This document shows positions 52,670 to 61,637 of a DNA stretch of 64,000 nt, one piece after another. The notes beneath the pieces were generated by a model that searched no databases, was not told the DNA's origin, and worked only from the letters and a program-made list of their open reading frames with translations. The DNA is from Flavobacterium sinopsychrotolerans (GTDB lineage Bacteria; Bacteroidota; Bacteroidia; Flavobacteriales; Flavobacteriaceae). Every line of letters starts with the position of its first letter. Positions within the stretch are counted from its first letter, which is position 1. The DNA lies in contig NZ_FODN01000001.1 of NCBI RefSeq assembly GCF_900110375.1, positions 682,001 to 746,000 of the forward strand. The letters are read 5' to 3'. The position numbers and the translations under genes are program-made.

Positions 52670-52702
52670 ATATGGAATATCAATCATTTAAATTATGTAA
52701 TT

Positions 52703-53050
52703 ATGGGTCCAGAAATTTTAATCCCTTTGAGTTTTTTCCTTATGATCTTTGGAATTGTTTATCTTGTTTACTCTACAAGAAACCGAGAGCGCTTAGCTCT
52801 TATTGAAAAAGGCGTAGATGCCAGTATTTTTTCGCAAGGAAAAGACAAAGGCGTTCCTATGTGGAAAGTTTTTATTCTAAATCTAGCTTTTTTATTAATA
52901 GGAAGTGGAGTTGGAATTTTTATTGCTTTGCTAATTACAACTTACACCGGGTTGAATGATGGTGCTGTTTATCCATCGATTATTATCACAATGGCAGGAA
53001 TTGGTTTACTTGCTGGATTTAACAAGGCTAAAGAATTAGACAAAGAATAA
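52703..53050 (+). CDS. DUF6249-like small membrane protein, 115 aa
   Basis: A membrane protein with helices at about residues 5-23, 53-78 and 90-106, and a cytosolic loop RNRERLALIEKGVDAS that is typical of DUF6249 proteins found beside ECF sigma genes in Bacteroidota. Function unknown. The shared promoter motif makes it the likely first target of the divergent sigma factor. It ends at a bidirectional terminator. Confidence 0.82.
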   Translation: MGPEILIPLSFFLMIFGIVYLVYSTRNRERLALIEKGVDASIFSQGKDKGVPMWKVFILNLAFLLIGSGVGIFIALLITTYTGLNDGAVYPSIIITMAGIGLLAGFNKAKELDKE

Positions 53051-53061
53051 ATAATTCTTTT

Positions 53062-53095
53062 ATTAACGTATCAAAAAATATTTTGATACGTTAAT
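53062..53095. terminator. Bidirectional terminator between the DUF6249-like gene and rnhA
   Basis: ATTAACGTATCAAAA and TTTTGATACGTTAAT, perfect 15-bp stem with AATA loop. Confidence 0.8.
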
Positions 53096-53102
53096 GCTTT
53101 TT

Positions 53103-53576
53103 TTATTTCGAATCAATTGATTCATAGAAAGCATCGACAGAAAGTTGCTTTTGCATCGAAGCCATAACGGCTAATTCATCGCACCTTTCGTTTTGAACAT
53201 GATTGTTATGCCCTTTGATCCATTTGAAATCGACTTTGTGTTTTCTATAAACAACCAGAAAACGTTTCCATAAGTCGGAATTTTTCCGATCTACGAATCC
53301 TTTTTTTTCCCAGCCTAAAACCCATTTTTTAACCACCGAATCAACCACATATTTAGAATCAGAAACAACTAAAACTCTAGTGTTCGGATTTTTCAACTTT
53401 TCAAGTCCCACAATAACGGCCAGTAACTCCATTCTATTATTGGTCGTTCGACGAAAACCTTCATAGAATTCTTTTTTATACGGTTTCCCTACCCATTCCA
53501 TGACTACTCCGTAACCGCCATTTCCGGGATTACCCTTGGCTGCGCCATCAGTATATATATGTACGTCGTGTTCCAT
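53103..53576 (-). CDS. rnhA: Ribonuclease HI
   Basis: Degrades RNA in RNA-DNA hybrids, 157 residues. The DEDD active site is visible: Asp in IYTDGAAKGNPG, Glu in NNRMELLAVI, Asp in VVSDSKYVVDSV and Asp in NERCDELAV, plus KGHNNHV of the handle region. It is a stand-alone gene 128 bp from the end of purN. Confidence 0.95.
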   Translation of the reverse strand: MEHDVHIYTDGAAKGNPGNGGYGVVMEWVGKPYKKEFYEGFRRTTNNRMELLAVIVGLEKLKNPNTRVLVVSDSKYVVDSVVKKWVLGWEKKGFVDRKNSDLWKRFLVVYRKHKVDFKWIKGHNNHVQNERCDELAVMASMQKQLSVDAFYESIDSK

Positions 53577-53703
53577 TTTAGACTTCTTAGATTTTTGGAT
53601 GTATAGATTGGTTAGAAAGATAAATTATAATTGATTTAGATCTTTCCCAAATTTTAAGGATTGAACATGTTTTAGTTTTATGTCCCACAGAAAAGTCTAA
53701 AAA

Positions 53704-54267
53704 TCAATTTGCCAACAATTTCTCTATCACTTCCGGAAAATATTTTTGTTCTAATTCATGTATTTTTGCAGCCACTTCTTCCGGAGTTTCATCACCCGTT
53801 AGAATAACACTTTGTTGAAAAATAATGTTTCCTTCATCGTAATTTTCATTTACATAATGAATCGTAATTCCGGTTTCTTTCTCTTTATTATCCACAATTG
53901 CTTTGTGAATATTCATCCCATACATTCCTTTTCCACCATACTTAGGCAACAATGCCGGATGAATATTTATGATCTTATTTGGATAGGCGGCGATGATATT
54001 TTCGGGGAATTTTAATAAAAATCCGGCCAAAACAATCCAATCAGGTTGGATATTGTTTATTGTTTGTAATACTTCACCTTCAATTAACTCTGCTTTTGAG
54101 AAAATTTCTGTTGCTACACCATAGTTTTTTGCTCTATCAATCACTTGGGCACTTGGGTTGTTTGTAAACACCGCCGCAACAGTTCCAATTTTAGTTTTCA
54201 CAAAATACTTTATGATGTTTTCAGCATTAGTACCCGATCCAGAAGCAAAAATCACTATTTTTTTCAT
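53704..54267 (-). CDS. purN: Phosphoribosylglycinamide formyltransferase
   Basis: Transfers a formyl group from 10-formyl-THF to GAR in purine synthesis, 187 residues. Motifs: SGSGTNAENIIKYF near the start, INIHPALLPKYGGKGMYG (catalytic Asn and His) and ITIHYVNENYDEGNII (catalytic Asp). The start at 54267 (MKKIVIFASGSG) is preferred; a longer frame from 54342 adds 25 residues that no family member has. It is divergent from acpP. Confidence 0.94.
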   Translation of the reverse strand: MKKIVIFASGSGTNAENIIKYFVKTKIGTVAAVFTNNPSAQVIDRAKNYGVATEIFSKAELIEGEVLQTINNIQPDWIVLAGFLLKFPENIIAAYPNKIINIHPALLPKYGGKGMYGMNIHKAIVDNKEKETGITIHYVNENYDEGNIIFQQSVILTGDETPEEVAAKIHELEQKYFPEVIEKLLAN

Positions 54268-54384
54268 AATTCTAACAATTTTTAATTGCACAAAAAAAGG
54301 AATAAAAAACGAAATTAAATAACATTCAGAAGCCTTTGTCAAATTTATTTTATAAATTCGTTCTCACATTTATTAACTAAATAG

Positions 54385-54413
54385 TTGTTTTAAAATAAAG
54401 TTTTTTATTTTTG
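54385..54413 (+). promoter_or_regulatory. acpP promoter (Bacteroidota consensus)
   Basis: TTG (54385-54387), 18 bases, TATTTTTG (54406-54413), an exact match of both boxes. The leader would be about 25 bases. Confidence 0.75.
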
Positions 54414-54443
54414 CCAACAAATTAAATTCTAAAATTAAAGATT

Positions 54444-54680
54444 ATGTCAGACATTGCATCAAGAGTAAAAGCGATTATCGTAGACAAATTAGGTGTTGAC
54501 GAAAACGAAGTTGTAACAGAAGCAAGCTTCACTAATGATTTAGGAGCTGACTCATTAGACACTGTTGAGCTTATTATGGAATTCGAAAAAGAATTTGACA
54601 TTCAAATTCCAGACGATCAAGCAGAAAACATCGCTACTGTAGGTCAAGCAATCTCTTATATCGAGGAAGCTAAAAAATAA
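54444..54680 (+). CDS. acpP: Acyl carrier protein
   Basis: Carries acyl chains on a phosphopantetheine arm during fatty acid synthesis. The 78-residue acidic four-helix protein has the attachment Ser in [16 protein letters not shown]. It is followed by a terminator and then fabF, the conserved acpP-fabF-rnc order. Confidence 0.98.
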   Translation: MSDIASRVKAIIVDKLGVDENEVVTEASFTNDLGADSLDTVELIMEFEKEFDIQIPDDQAENIATVGQAISYIEEAKK

Positions 54681-54688
54681 TAAAGTAC

Positions 54689-54718
54689 ACACCCGTCTGC
54701 AATCTTGTAAACGGGTGT
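54689..54718 (+). terminator. Terminator after acpP
   Basis: ACACCCGT and ACGGGTGT with a 14-base loop and a following ATTATTTTTTT. It would reduce read-through into fabF and keep acpP mRNA in excess. Confidence 0.7.
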
Positions 54719-54855
54719 TATTATTTTTTTAAATTAAATTCAAGATTGAATTTCAATCAAAATATATTTATTGTAATACCCATGGCTCTTTTGTAATACT
54801 ACAGTAAAGAAAGCGTGGGTTTTATTTGTTTAAAGATAACAAAAATAAAGAATTT

Positions 54856-56109
54856 ATGGTATTAAGACGAGTTGTTGTAACAGGTTTAGGCGCTCTTACA
54901 CCTATTGGAAATAACATTGAAGAATATTGGAACGGACTTATTAACGGCGTTAGTGGTGCTGCTCCAATTACCTATTTTGATGCTTCAAAATTTAAGACTC
55001 AATTTGCATGCGAATTGAAAAAATTTAATGCTGAAGATTTCTTAGACAGGAAAGAAGCTAGAAAAATGGACCGCTATGCACAATATGCAATGGTTTCATC
55101 TGATGAAGCCGTGCTTGATGCTGGTTTTAATTTCGAAAAATTAGACAAAGACAGAGTGGGTGTCATTTGGGGTTCAGGGATTGGCGGATTAGAAACGTTT
55201 CAAATTGAAATGTTGAACTTTGCAGCCGGGGATGGCACACCAAAATTCAATCCTTTCTTTATACCAAAAATGATTTCGGATATTGCCGGTGGTCATATTT
55301 CTATAAAATACGGATTCAGAGGTCCAAACTTTACCACTGTATCTGCTTGTGCTTCTTCTACAAATGCTATTATAGACGCTTTCAACTATATAAGATTAGG
55401 TCATGCTGATGCTATGGTAACCGGTGGCTCTGAAGCTGCAGTAACAATAGCCGGAATGGGAGGTTTTAATGCCATGCATGCTTTATCAACCAGAAACGAT
55501 GATCCTAAAACTGCTTCAAGACCAATGGATAAAGACAGAGATGGGTTTATTTTAGGTGAAGGAGCTGGTGCATTAGTACTAGAAGAGTACGAACACGCTA
55601 TAGCCCGTGGAGCAAAAATTTATTGCGAAATTGGCGGTGGCGGAATGTCAGCTGATGCATATCACATTACCGCACCGCATCCTGAAGGATTAGGCGCTAA
55701 AAATGTAATGTTAAACTGTTTGAGAGATGCTGGTTTACAGGCAACTGATGTTGATGGTGTAAATATGCACGGAACTTCAACACCACTTGGTGACTTGGCA
55801 GAATCTAAGGCAATTTTACATGTTTTTGGTGAACACGCGTACACGATGAACTTAAATTCGACTAAATCCATGACCGGCCATTTACTTGGAGCAGCAGGAG
55901 CAGTTGAAACAATTTCTTCGATTCTTTCCTTGAAACATGGAATAGTACCTCCTACAATCAATCATTTTACAGATGATGAAAACATTGATTCTAAACTGAA
56001 CTTTACATTTAATAAAGCTCAGAAAAGAGACATGAATGTTGTTATGAGTAATACTTTCGGTTTTGGAGGTCACAATGCTTGTGTATTAGTAAAAAAATTA
56101 GAAATCTAA
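54856..56109 (+). CDS. fabF: 3-oxoacyl-ACP synthase II
   Basis: Elongates acyl-ACP with malonyl-ACP, 417 residues. The catalytic triad is Cys in TVSACASSTNAI, His in VNMHGTSTPLGD and His in MTGHLLGAAGAVE. The start at 54856 (MVLRRVVVTGLGAL) is chosen; the longer frame from 54826 adds ten residues of lysine/asparagine-rich leader. It is followed 6 bp later by rnc. Confidence 0.96.
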   Translation: MVLRRVVVTGLGALTPIGNNIEEYWNGLINGVSGAAPITYFDASKFKTQFACELKKFNAEDFLDRKEARKMDRYAQYAMVSSDEAVLDAGFNFEKLDKDRVGVIWGSGIGGLETFQIEMLNFAAGDGTPKFNPFFIPKMISDIAGGHISIKYGFRGPNFTTVSACASSTNAIIDAFNYIRLGHADAMVTGGSEAAVTIAGMGGFNAMHALSTRNDDPKTASRPMDKDRDGFILGEGAGALVLEEYEHAIARGAKIYCEIGGGGMSADAYHITAPHPEGLGAKNVMLNCLRDAGLQATDVDGVNMHGTSTPLGDLAESKAILHVFGEHAYTMNLNSTKSMTGHLLGAAGAVETISSILSLKHGIVPPTINHFTDDENIDSKLNFTFNKAQKRDMNVVMSNTFGFGGHNACVLVKKLEI

Positions 56110-56115
56110 TTATAT

Positions 56116-56856
56116 ATGCGTATAATCAGAAAAATATTTTCAAAATCCCGTTCTCCAGAAGACGGGATTTTTTTTGATTCTATTCAGAAAATTTTAGGGT
56201 TTGCTCCCGTAAATCTTGATTTCTATAAAAAAGCGTTTACCCATCGCTCCTCTAATCGTCTAGATATCTTAGGAAATCCAATCAATTACGAACGATTAGA
56301 ATTTCTGGGTGATGCTATGCTAAGTGCTGTAATTGCTGCCCATTTATTCAACAAAGCTCCAGCTGGCGATGAGGGTTATTTAACCAAAATGCGTTCCAAA
56401 ATTGTAAGCCGAGAACACTTGAATGAATTAGGTAAAGACCTAAACTTAGTACAATATATAGAAAGCAAAGTGCCACTTCAGCATTTTGGCGAAAATATTC
56501 ATGGTAATATTTTTGAATCATTAGTCGGAGCAATCTACCTAGATCGTGGTTACGTTTATTGTGAAAAATTCATTCAAAAAAGAGTCATAATTCCATACGT
56601 AGATATTGCAAGGCTAGAAGGTAAAGTAATCAGCTACAAAAGCTTGGTCATTGAATGGTGTCAAAAAGAAAAGAAAATATTTAATTATGATATTTTTGAA
56701 GACAATGCCATTGACGGTCAACGTTTGTTTGGTGTAAAACTCAGCATTGATGATAAAGTAATTGCAAAAGCCAGAGCAACTTCTAAAAAGAAAGCCGAAG
56801 AAAAAGCATCCCAACGCGCTTATTTTGCATTTCAAGAAAAAATGGACAGAAAATAA
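56116..56856 (+). CDS. rnc: Ribonuclease III
   Basis: Cleaves double-stranded RNA in rRNA and mRNA processing, 246 residues. The catalytic signature NYERLEFLGDAML and HGNIFESLVGAIYLD give the metal-binding acids; a double-stranded-RNA-binding domain covers about 175-242 (SYKSLVIEWCQ, KKKAEEKASQRAYF). It is 6 bp after fabF, so translationally linked. Confidence 0.96.
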   Translation: MRIIRKIFSKSRSPEDGIFFDSIQKILGFAPVNLDFYKKAFTHRSSNRLDILGNPINYERLEFLGDAMLSAVIAAHLFNKAPAGDEGYLTKMRSKIVSREHLNELGKDLNLVQYIESKVPLQHFGENIHGNIFESLVGAIYLDRGYVYCEKFIQKRVIIPYVDIARLEGKVISYKSLVIEWCQKEKKIFNYDIFEDNAIDGQRLFGVKLSIDDKVIAKARATSKKKAEEKASQRAYFAFQEKMDRK

Positions 56857-56969
56857 TATCCATTTTCAAAAACTATAACGTTATCGTTCATAAATTCACA
56901 AAAACATCCCATTTTAGGAGGTAGATACTTCAATAGAAGTACTATATTTACAACTTATTTTTTCATGAA

Positions 56970-57458
56970 ATGGCTATTCATAAATTGGATCTTGGCGAAT
57001 TTGACGAAATAGATTATTATCTCATTGCTATTCATACTTCATTAGAAGACTATCGATTGGCATTTTTTATTAATCAAATACTGCCTATAAATTTAAGTAA
57101 AAGCAAGAGCGAAATTCAAATTAATATAAAAGAAGGAGAAACAAATTTTTCCAGATTTTATTACAATGACGAAGAAAGCGCTATTACCTGGAATTTGATC
57201 CAAAATAAAAATGAAGTAATCCAATACAAAAAGGGAAATACTCAAAACTTATTTTCAAATGTAACAATGGAAGTTTCAACAAAAGTTTTTTTGCTTCCTG
57301 AATTTAAAAAAGCAGATTATTTTCTGAAAATAGAAAATAACGACGATGCAATGAATGTATCAAAAATACAAATCCTATTAAATACCATAGATAGTGTATC
57401 AACTGTTTATATAGTGGATACAAATAAAATAAAATCAAAAAACAATTTAATTTTTTAA
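56970..57458 (+). CDS. IPExxxVDY family protein, 162 aa
   Basis: A Bacteroidota-restricted family of unknown function, named for a motif that reads LPEFKKADYFLKI here. It is nearly always encoded between rnc and pyk, as in this window. The N-terminal half is acidic with the repeated LxxxDY pattern (DEIDYYLIAIHTSLEDYRL). Cytosolic by prediction. It ends 5 bp before pyk. Confidence 0.85.
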   Translation: MAIHKLDLGEFDEIDYYLIAIHTSLEDYRLAFFINQILPINLSKSKSEIQINIKEGETNFSRFYYNDEESAITWNLIQNKNEVIQYKKGNTQNLFSNVTMEVSTKVFLLPEFKKADYFLKIENNDDAMNVSKIQILLNTIDSVSTVYIVDTNKIKSKNNLIF

Positions 57459-57463
57459 TACAA

Positions 57464-58894
57464 ATGCTTACAAACAAAAAAACTAAAATTGTAGCCACAC
57501 TTGGGCCAGCTTGCAGTACTAGAGAAATCATAAAAGATATGATTGAAGCAGGTGTAAATGTGTTTAGAGTGAATTTTTCGCATGCTGACTACAATGATGT
57601 AAAAGAAAAGATAAACCTTATACGAGGTCTTAATGAAGAGTTTGGCTACACAACTGCAATCCTTGGTGATTTACAAGGTCCAAAACTTCGTGTAGGAGTA
57701 ATGGAAGAAGGTGTTGTAGTGCGTGATGGTGATTTAATTACATTTACTACTGCCGAAGAAGTTCTTGGAACGGCTAAAAAAGTATTCATGAAATACAAAG
57801 AGTTCCCGAACGACGTTAATCCAGGAGAAAGAATTCTACTAGATGATGGAAAGCTTATTTTCGAAATCGTGGAGACTGATAAGAAAACCGAAGTTATTGC
57901 AAGAGTAATTCAAGGTGGGGAATTAAAATCTAAAAAAGGGGTTAATTTACCAAATACAAAAATATCGCTTCCCGCAATGACCGAGAAAGATATTGCAGAT
58001 GCCATATTTGCTATTAGCCAAAATGTAGACTGGATTGCACTGTCATTTGTAAAAACACCGCAAGACTTACAAGACTTACAGGAATTAATCGCAAAACATT
58101 CGGATTATAAGATTCCAATTATTGCAAAAATAGAAATGCCGGAAGCATTAGAAAATATCGACAAGATTGTTGCCTACTGTGATGGATTAATGGTTGCCCG
58201 AGGAGACTTAGGAGTAGAACTTCCAGCACATGAAGTTCCTCTTGTTCAAAAAGAATTGATTCGTAAAGCAAAAACAGCTCGAATTCCTGTAATTGTTGCT
58301 ACTCAGATGATGGAAACAATGATTACAAGCCTTACACCAACCCGTGCTGAGGTAAATGACGTAGCAAACTCTGTCATGGATGGCGCAGATGCAGTAATGC
58401 TTTCTGGAGAAACGGCTACCGGAAATTATCCAGTTCAGGTAATTCAAAAAATGACTCAAATCATTGAGGCAGTAGAAGATTCTCCGCTGATTCAGGTTCC
58501 GCAAAATACACCACAGATAAAAACAAAACGTTTTATCACAAAAACCATTTGTCACCACGCAGCAAGCATGGCCAATGTAATCAAAGCAAAAGCAATTTGT
58601 ACGTTGACAAATAGTGGTTATACAGCTTTTCAAATATCTGCTTGGAGACCAAATGCACATATTTTGGTATTTACCTCAAATAAAAGAATCCTTACACAAC
58701 TTAATTTATTATGGGGTGTAAAATCTTTCTTCTATGAAAAAACAGTAAGTACTGATGATACGGTAACGGACATCAACGAAATCGTAAAACAAAAAGGTTT
58801 TGTACAAAAAGGTGACTTTCTTATCAATTTAGCAGCAATGCCAATTAAGGATAAAGGAATGGTCAACACCTTGAGAGTTTCTGAAATAGAATAA
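57464..58894 (+). CDS. pyk: Pyruvate kinase
   Basis: Last step of glycolysis, 476 residues. Visible motifs: KIVATLGPACSTREII at the start, FRVNFSHADY, the active-site signature IIAKIEMPEALENIDKI, and MVARGDLGVELPAHEVP. The C-terminal allosteric domain (about 350-476) is complete. The operon ends at a strong terminator. Confidence 0.97.
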   Translation: MLTNKKTKIVATLGPACSTREIIKDMIEAGVNVFRVNFSHADYNDVKEKINLIRGLNEEFGYTTAILGDLQGPKLRVGVMEEGVVVRDGDLITFTTAEEVLGTAKKVFMKYKEFPNDVNPGERILLDDGKLIFEIVETDKKTEVIARVIQGGELKSKKGVNLPNTKISLPAMTEKDIADAIFAISQNVDWIALSFVKTPQDLQDLQELIAKHSDYKIPIIAKIEMPEALENIDKIVAYCDGLMVARGDLGVELPAHEVPLVQKELIRKAKTARIPVIVATQMMETMITSLTPTRAEVNDVANSVMDGADAVMLSGETATGNYPVQVIQKMTQIIEAVEDSPLIQVPQNTPQIKTKRFITKTICHHAASMANVIKAKAICTLTNSGYTAFQISAWRPNAHILVFTSNKRILTQLNLLWGVKSFFYEKTVSTDDTVTDINEIVKQKGFVQKGDFLINLAAMPIKDKGMVNTLRVSEIE

Positions 58895-58916
58895 TAAAAA
58901 CTATTTAAAGACTATT

Positions 58917-58955
58917 AAAAATCCGTCTCGTTAGGAAAATGAGACGGATTTTTTT
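58917..58955 (+). terminator. Terminator after pyk
   Basis: AAAAATCCGTCTC and GAGACGGATTTTT, 13-bp stem and 11-base loop, T run. Confidence 0.88.
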
Positions 58956-59062
58956 GTTTCTAAAGAACATGATTTATCTTTACTTCAAAAAAAATTAAGA
59001 ATATTTAAACATGCCGTTACAAAATTAAATTTATATTTGAACAACAAATAACCCTACAAACT

Positions 59063-59836
59063 ATGAGTTTCAATTCTAAAAATCCATTTTTAAATAATAA
59101 AACTTTTTCGTCAACAGCAGTTTCAAAAAAAGATGAAGTGCATCAAGCTACCTTCATTGATTATAATGACGAGATGACTTTGTCCGGCACTATCAATAAA
59201 AGTTTAATCTTATTTTTACTTCTTACCGCTTCTGCAACTGTAATCTGGTGGTTGACTTTTAACGGAATGAATCCTTTGGTTCCTGCTATTGGCGGTGCTA
59301 TTGTTGGATTAGTTTTAGTACTTATCTCAGCTTTCAAACCACAATATTCTCCTTATCTGGCTCCTGGATATGCGTTGTTTGAAGGATTATTTATTGGTGG
59401 AATTTCGGCAATATTTGAAGCAATGTATCCTGGAATCGTAATGCAGGCGGTAGGTGCAACTTTTGTGACTTTTATGGTTTGTCTGGGATTGTATAAATAT
59501 AAAATTGTAAAAGTAACCGAACAATTCAAATCGGTAGTTGTAGCTGCCACATTGGCCATTGCAACGTATTATCTTATATCTTGGGTGTTCTCCCTGTTTA
59601 CCAGTTTTGTTCCTGTACATTATGGCAGTTCAATGATGAGCATTGGCATCAGTGTTTTTGTGATTGTAATTGCCGCTTTAAATCTGTTTTTAGATTTTGA
59701 TCGCATTGAAAAAGGAGCCGAACAAAAAATGCCAAAATACATGGAATGGTATGGCGCCATGGGATTGATGATTACACTAGTTTGGCTCTATATTGAATTT
59801 TTAAGATTGCTTTCTAAATTGAACAGTAAAAACTAA
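59063..59836 (+). CDS. Bax inhibitor-1 / YccA family membrane protein
   Basis: A 257-residue multi-pass membrane protein. A cytosolic N terminus of about 48 residues precedes seven hydrophobic helices from residue 50 onward (for example LILFLLLTASATVIWWL and GYALFEGLFIGGISAIFE). The conserved aspartate pair of the family fits DFDRIEKGAEQ near the C terminus, and EWYGAMGLMITLVWLYIEFL is typical. The family is linked to calcium leak and stress tolerance; the role here is not known. A TATATTTG box lies at 59032-59039. Confidence 0.9.
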   Translation: MSFNSKNPFLNNKTFSSTAVSKKDEVHQATFIDYNDEMTLSGTINKSLILFLLLTASATVIWWLTFNGMNPLVPAIGGAIVGLVLVLISAFKPQYSPYLAPGYALFEGLFIGGISAIFEAMYPGIVMQAVGATFVTFMVCLGLYKYKIVKVTEQFKSVVVAATLAIATYYLISWVFSLFTSFVPVHYGSSMMSIGISVFVIVIAALNLFLDFDRIEKGAEQKMPKYMEWYGAMGLMITLVWLYIEFLRLLSKLNSKN

Positions 59837-59851
59837 TTCCATAACTTCATA

Positions 59852-59894
59852 TAAAAGAGAAAACCTTTCCATTCTGGAAAGGTTTTCTCTTTTA
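59852..59894. terminator. Bidirectional terminator between the BI-1 and PAS genes
   Basis: TAAAAGAGAAAACCTTTCC and its exact complement around ATTCT, a 19-bp stem; the PAS gene stop codon is formed by its last bases. Confidence 0.9.
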
Positions 59895-60407
59895 TGCGGC
59901 TTTTTCAAAAGCGATATAATGACTTAACTTCCCTTTTATATTGAAAACAGGAAACGCTTTTATCAAACAAGCATAAACTTCTCCATTCTTTTTATAATTC
60001 ATCACTATTTTTTCAAAAGGTTGCTGGTCTATTATTGCCTTACGAATTTCATTTGAAGTAATCTGGTTAGTTGCCTCTCCTTGAAACATTTTTGGACTTT
60101 TACCTAAAACTTCCGCTTCTACATACCCATTCATTTTCTCGATGTTGTGTGATGCAAAAAGAATCTTCAATTTAGTATCCGTCACAATTATCACTTCTTC
60201 TTTAAGACTGTTTTTTAAATCCCAGTTGTTCTGAATCCATTTATTTTGGGAAGCAATTGAATTTAATTTGTTTAAATCCAAAAAAAAATTCTTTACTGCT
60301 GCCAAAAAATCACTGTGAAAATCCCAACAATAAACGGGAGCTTTCTTTATATTTAAACCATTGTGATACATCGCAATAGCATCTTCATATTGTCTGAAAT
60401 TATTCAT
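59892..60407 (-). CDS. PAS-domain protein, 171 aa
   Basis: One PAS domain over residues about 70-170 (VIIVTDTKLKILFASHNIEKM, GYVEAEVLGKSPKMFQG, YKKNGEVYACLIKAFPVF) after a short N-terminal helical region. It resembles LOV domains in layout, but the flavin-reactive Cys of the GxNCRFLQ motif is absent (here GKSPKMFQ), so it is not a LOV photoreceptor. No output domain is attached. It probably binds a small ligand or a protein partner. Confidence 0.82.
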   Translation of the reverse strand: MNNFRQYEDAIAMYHNGLNIKKAPVYCWDFHSDFLAAVKNFFLDLNKLNSIASQNKWIQNNWDLKNSLKEEVIIVTDTKLKILFASHNIEKMNGYVEAEVLGKSPKMFQGEATNQITSNEIRKAIIDQQPFEKIVMNYKKNGEVYACLIKAFPVFNIKGKLSHYIAFEKAA

Positions 60408-60502
60408 AGTAGATCAATTTAAGATTCAAATGTAATTTTATTTACAAAGATAAAATAACAATTTCCTGACTTTAACCATTGTTGAATGCATTAAAAACCC
60501 AA

Positions 60503-61585
60503 TTAGAAATCAAATTTTAACTGTACGACAACAAACTTCTTCTCCTCCGTGTTTAAATTACTTAAGGAAATCCCAAGCAATCGGACGGAATCTTTCATTC
60601 GTTCCTGATACAATAGTTCTTTTACGACTTCAATTATTAAAGCTTTATCAGATATAAAATAAGGCAATGTTTTACTGCGGGTTTGCTGTGAAAAATCACT
60701 ATATTTTATTTTTAAAGTGACTGTTTTCCCCGCGACATTATATCTTTTTAATCTTTTCTCCAATGCAGCCGCAATGAGTTCCAATTTCTCTATCATAAAA
60801 ATTTCAGAAGAAAGATTGACATCAAAAGTATGTTCTGCAGCAACTGATTTTGTAATTCGATCAGATTTCACTTCACTATTATGAATACCGCGGACGACAT
60901 GATAATAAAAATTCCCTGACTTCCCGAAATGTTTCTCCAGAAACTCCAACGATTTGTTTTTTAATTCAAGACCGGTAAAAATTCCAAGTTGGTACATTTT
61001 TTCAGTAGTTACTTTACCAACACCATGAAATTTCCGAATGGGCAGCTCTTCCAAAAACGAAATAACATCATCTGGATTCACCGTTTTTTGGCCATTTGGT
61101 TTATTGTAATCGCTGGCAATTTTGGCTACAAACTTATTGACTGATATTCCTGCAGAAGCGGTCAAACCAACTTCGTTGAATATGCGCTGTCTTATTTCCT
61201 GAGCCAATACTGTAGCGCTTGGATTTCCTTTTTTATTTATGGTTACATCTAAATAGGCCTCATCAAGTGATAATGGCTCCACCAAATCCGTATACTCCCT
61301 AAAAATTTTTTGAATTTTATTTGAAATTTCTTTATACCGGTCAAATCGTGGTTTGACGAAAATAAGTTCTGGGCAATTTTTTTTTGCCATAACTCCGCTT
61401 ATAGCACTCCTCACTCCAAATTTCCTCGCCTCATAACTTGCCGCTGCCACTACACCTCGATTTTCTGAGCCACCTACCGCAATGGGCTTTCCACGCAACA
61501 ATGGATTGTCCATTTGCTCTACAGATGCATAAAAAGCATCCATGTCAACGTGTATGATTTTCCTATTTGGAATTAATTCTTGCAT
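60503..61585 (-). CDS. dinB: DNA polymerase IV
   Basis: A Y-family translesion polymerase, 360 residues. Catalytic acids are visible in IHVDMDAFYASVEQ and SLDEAYLDVT. The palm-fingers-thumb core is followed by a little-finger domain (about 240-350). There is no obvious SOS box (LexA sites are not conserved in Bacteroidota). The C terminus lacks a canonical beta-clamp QLxLF motif; QLKFDF at the end may serve. Confidence 0.94.
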   Translation of the reverse strand: MQELIPNRKIIHVDMDAFYASVEQMDNPLLRGKPIAVGGSENRGVVAAASYEARKFGVRSAISGVMAKKNCPELIFVKPRFDRYKEISNKIQKIFREYTDLVEPLSLDEAYLDVTINKKGNPSATVLAQEIRQRIFNEVGLTASAGISVNKFVAKIASDYNKPNGQKTVNPDDVISFLEELPIRKFHGVGKVTTEKMYQLGIFTGLELKNKSLEFLEKHFGKSGNFYYHVVRGIHNSEVKSDRITKSVAAEHTFDVNLSSEIFMIEKLELIAAALEKRLKRYNVAGKTVTLKIKYSDFSQQTRSKTLPYFISDKALIIEVVKELLYQERMKDSVRLLGISLSNLNTEEKKFVVVQLKFDF

Positions 61586-61637
61586 CTTAAACGAATTGAA
61601 TACCCGTTCCTATTCTGAATGGTTTACTATCCTCCAA

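Noticed and set aside
54268..54342. 25-residue extension of PurN
   Set aside because: Not found in the family; MKKIVIFASGSG is the normal start of the Rossmann fold.
59892..60407. LOV blue-light receptor
   Set aside because: The reactive Cys motif is replaced by GKSPKMFQ, so the flavin adduct cannot form; it is an ordinary PAS domain.
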